Assembly: GCA_003342895.1 (NCBI GenBank)
Contig: PTFA01000304.1
Coordinates: forward strand, 706,623-770,622
Length of the DNA: 64,000 nucleotides
Source of the DNA: Casuarius casuarius
Taxonomy: Eukaryota > Chordata > Aves > Casuariiformes > Casuariidae
Reading direction: 5' to 3'
Shown: positions 48,800-64,000 of the stretch, one piece after another
Position numbering within the stretch: the stretch's first letter is position 1
Layout: each line of letters starts with the position of its first letter
Position numbers and translations under genes: made by a program
The notes under the pieces: generated by a model
Database searches by the model: none
The model's input: only the letters and a program-made list of their open reading frames with translations
Told to the model about the DNA's origin: nothing

Positions 48800-48958
48800 A
48801 AGGTTTAACAGAAACCCTGTGGCTCAGCTTTGGTACTTGGTCAAATGCGCTTATTTTGGTTTGTCAGCCTATCAGATCAGATGTGGCTGTGCAAGTTGTG
48901 TCCTAGGCAACTTTCTGACAAAGAGCTACAACTGCATCAACCTCTTCTTATTTCAGGG
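48800..48958 (+). pseudogene. PIEZO exon remnant, intact
   Basis: A 159-bp exon between TTTTCAG and CAGGG|GTAAGT. Translation has VAQLWYLVKCAYFGLSAYQI and VLGNFLTKSYNCINLFLFQG, nearly identical to PIEZO2. It is the last intact exon before the missing anchor, outer-helix and cap block. Confidence 0.98.
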
Positions 48959-49671
48959 GTAAGTACAACAGTGACATTCAGCTTTTGCAACAGAGTATGC
49001 AAACTGCAAGCCTGGTCCTACTCGCGTAAGAGCCAACAGCACATTCCTGCCATGGTTTAGTTTAGGATATTTGCAATTTATGGAAAGTGCACCAAAAATT
49101 CTTTGCAGGAAATGAGCGCAGCATCTGAATGCTATTGTTTGACACCTGAATACAAACCGTGTTTCTTACTGCTATGGTCAGCCTTGCCCCTTCCCTGATG
49201 GAGGACTGTTCCAATTCCAAATAATTACTCCACGAGTATTTCNGACACACGGTCTCATTTCTGGCAGCCACCCCTACACTAAATTCTCTCTGGTGCCTGG
49301 AACAGCTGCTTATTCCTCCAGCTTGGGCCTTTGAGATGTAAATAGTGTAATCCAGCNTCAAGAGGCAAGGAAATATTAGCAGAATTCAATGTAAATATTG
49401 TATAAATCATCCCAAAATAGCATGGCCATGGGATGAGCCAAAGACACTAACAGAAACAGACTAAGTAAATACAGACTAAATATATTCCCCTCCTGGAATT
49501 GCCACTGGAATAGATCCAGATAGGAAATAGGTTGAAATGCAGTCTTGTGGCAGCGATATTAAAAAGCCATTGGCCCATTTGGTGACATTTAAAATGAATT
49601 TTATGTACTCAATGCATTTTTAATACATGCTGAGTTAAATATTATCAAATCTATAAAAAGATTATGGAAAG

Positions 49672-49733
49672 AATGTCTGTTTTCATATGGGTGGACGCTG
49701 CCTGGAACTCTCTCTGCGGGTTTTGTGTAAGAG
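49672..49733 (+). pseudogene. Doubtful anchor-exon remnant
   Basis: One frame reads WVDAAWNSLCGFCVRE, which has a loose spaced resemblance to the PIEZO anchor segment WVWTDTTLSLSSWICVED. It lies where that exon is expected, but identity is low and no splice sites frame it well. Confidence 0.25.
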
Positions 49734-50759
49734 AAGTGTTTGAAAGAAAACGTGAAAGAAAAAACCACCCCTGCTGTAAGCTATGTGCCTAGATTTTGAG
49801 CAGCACATGCACAAATCGTTGCACTGTGGTTTTTGAACGCAGTTACTTGCCCGTTCAGAGGCTAGAAGTCCTTATACATTAAGGCAACAGAATTTGCAGG
49901 ACACAAGACACAATGAGGACCAAAGAACGAGATACACTGATTCCATCCCTCACATGTGCAAATGGAAGAAATCAATCCAGTTGTCTAGTGCGGGTTTGTA
50001 CAGAGCCTGATTCAGTATAGCATAGGTATAAATGGACCCTATTCTCGCATGGATCCCTCTCTAGCTGGTCCCTAGCCCCTACAGTAGAAAACAACAGTTT
50101 TCTGATGATAACAAGATATCCCGACTCACCTAGAGCAGTCCTGGAATGCAGGCGCCTGTCTTAACGTCCCCAAGCCCTTTCTTCAGAAAGCTACTTTGGA
50201 CAAAGTTTTACAAGCAGGATGGCCTTTCCATGTTTCCCTCTCTCATATTGCACCCAGAGAAGCTGGTANCTTTCTATGATTTCTCTTGATTTACCTTCGA
50301 CCTGTAAACCTTACCACGGGCAGAAAGGCCTTTTCTGGCTGCACTGTGTTTTGCATGAAGCAGATGAGTTTGGCAGCATGTTTTATCAGTCTTAGCACTG
50401 TCTGAATTGAGGACCTGGGGACAGACTCGTCACCAGAGTTTTGGCTATGGCTCAGTCCCATAAAGGAAAGACAGACCTATCCAGAACACTGTCTTTTTGA
50501 CTAGCTCTTGCTAGGCAGTGCTAACCCTAGGAGAGAGCTTATACAATGTAGTGTTAGTATATAGGAGATGATACACTAATACTAATTCCCATCAAGACAG
50601 ACTTTTCCCAGACTGAGCATGTTGGTCTGAGACAGTCCTTAAAACACCCATTCCCCTCGGTTTTTAAAAAGCAAACTGACCACCTTCTAAGCACATCTCC
50701 TGGTTGCAAGACAGACCTTTCACTCACTGAAACCCAGCAGTACAACTTTGGTAGTTAGA

Positions 50760-51770
50760 CTTGCCTCCATGTTAAGCTGGTCTTGCAAGAGACCCTAGGC
50801 AGAAGGGCAGCTCTGCTCCTGCCAGGGCCGCCGGGACAGCACCAGCTCCTCGGGGAGCAGCGCCCAGGGTGCCCCCAGCAGAAACTCGGGCAGCACCGGA
50901 GAGTGACGCGTGACGCAAACAGCACCAAGTGAGCACCACCTCCTTCACCGCTGGCGTCAGCCCGCACGGGGCTCCTGCCCGCGGCCTGTCTCCTGCACAG
51001 GCTCGGCAAGGCCGGGCTCTGCTTTCCGACCGCTCGGCTCTGCGGCTCGCCCCACCACCCCCTTCCTATGCCCGCATCCCACCCCTGGGCTCCCTGAGTC
51101 TGCCATGCCATTTAGAGCGGACTGCCACCCAGAAGACATCATGGTTGCTAAGATGAAGACCAGCACAGGCCTGCTGTGGACCACCAGCCCCCCCGAGCCA
51201 GGCTGCCCGGCTCAAGGAGCTCGCAGACTCCACTGCTGCCCACATCACCTCCCACTGGGCCACCCTCAGGCAACAGCAGTGCTGCCCGGAGGAGGACACC
51301 ACAGCGTTTCCCTTCCCATACCCACAGCATTTCCCTTCCCATACCCACAGCATTTCCCTTCCCATACCCACAGCAGCTGAAAAACTGGGGTTCAAACCTC
51401 AGCTGAGCCCTGTTTTGGCTGCAGGTGACTGCCAGCCCTTTGGAGCAGGGGTGGTGCAGCAGAGGGCATGGTGGCAGCCTTCAGAGGCTTCCAACAGCAG
51501 CACCGGCCACTCAGTACCACACGCAGGACAGGCAGGACGCGACAGCACTCACCACATGCAGGCAGGGCTCCCCTCCGTCACAGCCNGTCCTGCCCAGTAT
51601 CCTGGGGTGCTTCCCACCAGCCCAGGGCTGCCAGTCCTGGCAGAAGGCAGCATCCTCAACCATAGGAGCACCAGGAGGGTGGGAAAGGTGGGGTTCCCAC
51701 CCCCCGGGCGCATCAGCNGGTGCTCATTGTTGTCAGCGTCTTCTAAAAAGTGCTGGGCCTGTGATAGCTC
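50760..51770. other. GC-rich kilobase of unknown origin
   Basis: An abrupt rise in GC within an AT-rich intron, with open frames on both strands that I read as compositional. The part near 50820-51070 is CpG-containing. It occupies the place where PIEZO anchor and cap exons should be. It could be an inserted element, a local promoter or a GC-biased tandem-repeat region. I recognise no family. Confidence 0.6.
51305..51373. repeat. 23-bp tandem repeat, three copies
   Basis: Three units of 23 bp (CATTTCCCTTCCCATACCCACAG, first copy with CG for CA) at 51305-51327, 51328-51350 and 51351-51373, inside the GC-rich segment. Confidence 0.97.
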
Positions 51771-52574
51771 TACAGCTGTAATAATTTAAGCTGGAATGAT
51801 AATTTAATTATTTAATAAGGTAGACTGGAATAATTTAATGGAGGGGACTGTCAAGTTAAGTGAACTAATTGTGAAGCACTCGGTGAGGTTGGTAACGAGG
51901 CAGTAAGAGCTTTGGGTAGCTTCTGCCACGTGCTCCCCTCAAGCCGCCCAGAGCTCGTAGCAGCATGGGTGGTAACTGCAGAGACCAAAGTCCCGTTGGG
52001 CTGCTCAGTAAAGGCTTATTTCCGTTTGGTAACTGTTCCACAAATCCATTTCTAACACTGAATACTTGCTACCTCTAAGGCAGTTNTGGCATCTCCCCTT
52101 TTCTAGATTGCTTCCAGGCCTCATACCAAGATACTTGAGGGTGAGCAGCAGCAGCTAAAATGGTGTATCACCTGAGAGTGGGTAAGCAAATCAAGGAGGC
52201 AGTGGAAGTGGGTCCTGGTGGAACTAAAATTCTACCATTTGATAGTAAAGAAACACTGTGAGTTTAACAGGAGTGATCCCAGCACCTCTGTGATATATAA
52301 AAGAAAGAGCATCACTTATTTGGTGAATACAGCTCATGAATCACTTTCTTGGATGGGCAAGAAAATTCTGCGCTAGAGTAGATCACTTATCTAAAAGGGA
52401 GGAAAGAATAACATGGATGGGGCATAGTAAGAGATGTTATCAAGAGAATTTTAAAAGCCTCCNTTTTTATATCTGTGAAAGCTCCTCCTCAAAAAGCACA
52501 AGATCTAGATAAAACCACCTTCTTCAAAACATAACCCTAAAACTACAGCAGCTGCCCCCCAACTCATCCTCAAG

Positions 52575-52704
52575 CCAAGTTATTGAGTGGTGGGTTGTTG
52601 AAGAGCAGNGTCCTAGCTGCTCTAGCAAGGATTGCAACAACGTGCAGCCGATCATCTTCAGTGACAGTCAGCCCTTCTGGCCTGGGATTTTTGGCAGCAT
52701 ATGG
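52575..52704 (+). pseudogene. PIEZO cap-end exon with frameshift
   Basis: The frame EWWVVEEQ ... IIFSD matches the end of the PIEZO cap (EWWVIELQ ... VIFSD). After a frame change near 52660 it reads VSPSGLGFLAAYG before ATGG|GTAAGA, matching VSPPSLGFLAGYG. The spacing of cysteines after EWW looks more like PIEZO1 than PIEZO2. The 5' limit is approximate. Confidence 0.9.
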
Positions 52705-53388
52705 GTAAGAAAGCAAACAACATACTACCAGTGTCACACCCTTTTGCTCCGTTTTGTTTTATCTTGCTTAAGCAAACTTAAGCAGTTGTTCAGGTTTTGA
52801 TATCCTTAGTATTTATCCTGTTTAGTCCTTCTATTGCTTTTCAAGCATTTCATGTTAGATTTCTTTCCTACATTGGTCAGCTGGCTTAAGTGCCTTCCAA
52901 CTCCAGCAGCATGACATGCTTNGAGAAACAGCAAAATAGAAGAATATGGCCATCAGCCATTTCTGTTTTACCTGGACTTGCTGCATTCAGTGACATTTCA
53001 GTGGTGAATATTAGAATTTAGCCCCAGCCCACAAAATTGCAGGTTAGTCTTTATGTAGAAATCTGCCTAATATTGGCAAAACACCGTAAATTTCAAAATT
53101 AGAATTGATTAATCTTAAGAGGTTTCTAGGGGATGGAGATTTAAGACTTGATTTCACAGCAATGAAATTAGAACATTTTGCCATTAATTTCCGTGGTCAG
53201 ACTGTATCAGTCATGAAAGCTCAGGCCTTCCCCCACAACAGGTTTTGGTACCAGATAGTGCTTTATACTCAGTGCCCACAGTGATAGGGAGACCAGATTT
53301 ACCAGTTTCACAGAGCTGAATGATTCTTCTGGAGAAAAAGGGGTGTGGGGGGGGAATCAAATACTGTCTGTTTTCTTCCTTTCCTCAG

Positions 53389-53610
53389 CATTGCTGGACT
53401 CTATATGTCTGTTGTCTTTGCCATCAGTAAGTTTATTTGAGAGTTTTTCAATGGTATTTCCTGCTCCACAACGTTTCAAGAGCTTCCCAATGTGGATCAC
53501 ATCCTGAAACTCTGCACAGGTATCTTCTTGGTGAGGGAGACTGGGGAGCTGGAGGAGCAACACTTTTCTAAACTCATTTTTTATACAGATCTCCAGAAAC
53601 TATGGTCNAG
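53389..53610 (+). pseudogene. PIEZO last exon: inner helix and tail, in-frame TGA
   Basis: After TTCCTCAG the frame reads GIAGLYMSVVFAISKFI, then TGA at 53438-53440, then ELPNVDHILKLCTGIFLVRE and a decayed tail. PIEZO reads GIMGLYASVVLVIGKFVREF and ELPNVDRILKLCTDIFLVRE. The stop replaces the conserved Arg after the pore-lining helix, consistent with CGA to TGA by CpG decay. The final residues are missing or shifted, so the end is approximate. Confidence 0.96.
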
Positions 53611-53699
53611 TGAACCAGGGAATCAAAACCACAATAGAGGAGCAAATATAGGAAATAATGAAATTCTGTTAAAAAAATAAAAGGTTACATTCTAAGAAT

Positions 53700-55120
53700 C
53701 AAATATAGGCACAAAACCAAAATGAAAAATCTTTTTTCTCCTCCCTTCTGTGTCAAGCTTTCCACAAGGTCTTTAATCAAAAAGACTGATGTCTAAACCA
53801 GATGTGTACCTCACTGTTGGAACTTCAGCTAAAACCTAGCACCAATGCTCTCCAGAGACCACCTTGCACACAAGGAAAAGTATAATTTATTACAATTCAG
53901 TTTGACTTTATCTGCAAAGCAGCCAAAAGNGTGTGCTGGGTGGGATTTTTCAGCGTCAACACTCTGGTTGAGCCAAGAAATGTTTCCAAAGGCTGACGCT
54001 TGAATCCACGGGGCAGGGACCAGNACTGATTAAAACTTGGTCACTCCGTTCCCAGCTCTGCTGCTGACATTACATAAACTGGTGCAGGTCATTTCCCGTG
54101 GGTGTCCAAGCCAAGCTATTGCTTGTAAGCTCCTTGTGACTAGCTTATATAGAAAATAATACGATGCATCCCATCCCTGATTCCTGTTGAATCAATCAAA
54201 TGAAGTGAATCAGCATAAGTTCTTCAGCACTGCATCAAACCATTCAATATAAGCTATTACTCTGTTAGGTCTGTTTTCAGATGTATGAGTGCTGGGAAGA
54301 TGAATATGAACAAAGTAATGAAGTCACACATGAACTTCTGGAGCACTCAGCGTACTCAGAAATGTAAACACCACTATGAGACATCACATGGGACACATAA
54401 GCTGCTTTAANAATAATAAATTTATTAAGTGGCAAGAAGCCACTCTGCTTTGTAAACCGATTTTACTCAATCACAGTCCCCCTATTTTTTTCCTCATTTA
54501 GCATGAATTATTCTGTAATTTGCATGTGAAAGATTTACATAGAGATATGTTCTGGCCCACTCTCTTGTTGATTTTACTAGTCAGCAAAACATTAAACATG
54601 CAGAAACAGCACCTTATTAAAACTAAATGCGTTTCTCATTACATCTCTTTGCTGCTAAGCTAAATTGTCACTGAATAAGCCAAACCTACAGTGGTTTTTC
54701 CCTCATCCTGTGTTCCGAGATGTAGTGGGGCCTGCAGAAACGTCTGATAAAACCTCACGTAAAATAAGTAATTCAGAAGGCTGTGTAAGCGAGAGCTGCA
54801 GTTGCTTCTTCAGACTAGAGAGAGCTTCTCATGCATTAAATGCACTTAGTTAAGTTTTGTGAGGTGCTCCAAGGAGGACCTGCCATCCTCCTGATACAGT
54901 TAGTAGAGCTTGGAGTCTGCACCATTGGTATTGTTCAGCCACTGTGTGCACCAATAATTTAAAAAAACAAGAAATCAGGCTGTTTTATCAGAAACAAGTA
55001 ATAAATCTTATCATGATAGTAAAAAAATGGCAATTTCTGATGTGTGACTTTTTCATTGCTTGAGACTGAATCAGTGCAAAGTGAGGTAACACATGCACCC
55101 CGTCACTTTGGGAGGGGGGT
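53700..55120. other. Between PIEZO remnant end and NPEPL1 stop; likely NPEPL1 3' UTR
   Basis: No coding exon recognised. On the minus strand this follows the NPEPL1 stop codon, so part of it should be the 3' untranslated region. Confidence 0.5.
54421..54426 (-). other. Candidate NPEPL1 polyadenylation signal
   Basis: AATAAA on the minus strand about 700 bases past the stop codon. It is one of several AATAAA-type hexamers possible in AT-rich sequence, so use is unproven. Confidence 0.25.
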
Positions 55121-55123
55121 GCA

Positions 55124-63905
<8,782 letters not shown>

Positions 63906-64000
63906 CTGGAAAACAGAGAATTAAACCACTTGTGGGAAGAAACACTGGGAGAGAGAAATCTCTGGCTATTCTGTGTGAATCACCTTGAGATTCTGTGGGC

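Larger units (their letters stand above)
20952..53610 (+). pseudogene. Decayed multi-exon PIEZO mechanosensitive channel gene
   Basis: PIEZO proteins are very large trimeric plasma-membrane channels that open under membrane tension. At least 28 exon remnants occur here in the same order and orientation as in PIEZO genes, most bounded by AG/GT sites in conserved phase. This is therefore a gene that decayed in place, not a retrocopy. Segments recognised run from the first blade through the beam helix and the last membrane repeats to the pore-lining inner helix and C-terminal tail. Lesions seen: in-frame stops at 44709-44711, 46252-46254 and 53438-53440; frameshifts near 21600, 27195, 43225, 44025 and 52660; lost splice sites near 23312, 35018, 41572 and 44247. 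Missing blocks are the start of the gene, a large part of the early blades (between 21708 and 23136) and the anchor, outer helix and most of the extracellular cap (between 48958 and about 52575). Sequence is closer to PIEZO2 in most exons, with one cap exon more like PIEZO1. The location next to GNAS, mirroring PIEZO2 next to GNAL, suggests a third ohnologue. I do not assign an official symbol. Confidence 0.9.

Noticed and set aside
50755..51789. Several overlapping open frames of 65-156 codons in the GC-rich segment as a nested gene
   Set aside because: Frames on both strands arise from GC-rich composition and the 23-bp repeat; no conserved motif.
20952..53610. An active PIEZO2 gene with sequencing errors
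   Set aside because: The number and variety of lesions and the missing exon blocks are too many for error, and neighbouring NPEPL1 exons in the same assembly show none. PIEZO2 would not be expected beside NPEPL1.
20952..53610. Processed (retroposed) PIEZO copy
   Set aside because: Exons are separated by introns of up to several kilobases with conserved splice sites and phases.

Overview
The window is vertebrate nuclear DNA: multi-exon genes with GT-AG introns, a CpG island and a low repeat load. I think it is from a sauropsid, most likely a bird, with crocodilian or turtle as the alternative. This rests on compact introns, a faint CR1/L3-like fragment and a few old MIR-like SINEs. It is inference, not proof. 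Scattered single N bases and one 215-bp gap (3050-3264) mark a draft assembly.

Three loci are visible. (1) On the minus strand at 3312-3543, inside a CpG island, lies an alternative first coding exon of a Gs-alpha gene. It is the counterpart of the mammalian XL-alpha-s exon of GNAS; the rest of the gene lies left of the window. (2) On the plus strand, from about 20.95 to 53.6 kb, lie at least 28 dispersed exon remnants of a PIEZO mechanosensitive channel gene. They occur in the right order and orientation. Many are intact with good splice sites, but others carry in-frame stops, frameshifts or lost splice sites, and whole exon blocks are missing (start of gene, part of the N-terminal blades, anchor/outer helix/most of the cap). 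I read this as a decayed, multi-exon (not retroposed) PIEZO pseudogene. (3) On the minus strand, from 55124 to beyond 63905, are the last seven coding exons of NPEPL1, an M17-family aminopeptidase. All recognisable metal and catalytic residues are present and no lesion is seen.

The layout explains the PIEZO remnant. NPEPL1 and GNAS are neighbours in other amniotes (human 20q13.3), which identifies the Gs exon as GNAS rather than GNAL. In human 18p11, GNAL, the paralogue of GNAS, lies head-to-head with PIEZO2. Here GNAS lies head-to-head with the PIEZO remnant. The simplest explanation is that this is a third vertebrate PIEZO ohnologue, made with GNAS/GNAL in the early vertebrate genome duplications and now dying in this lineage. 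This is the main discovery candidate of the window.

The rest is intronic or intergenic sequence: 1-2.8 kb (GNAS intron), 4.3-20.9 kb (intergenic, with a small CpG-rich patch near 10 kb, a CR1/L3-like fragment near 15 kb and a MIR near 18 kb), introns of the PIEZO remnant (including a GC-rich kilobase at 50.76-51.77 kb where cap exons would be expected) and NPEPL1 introns. No tRNA, rRNA, CRISPR array or intact transposon was seen.
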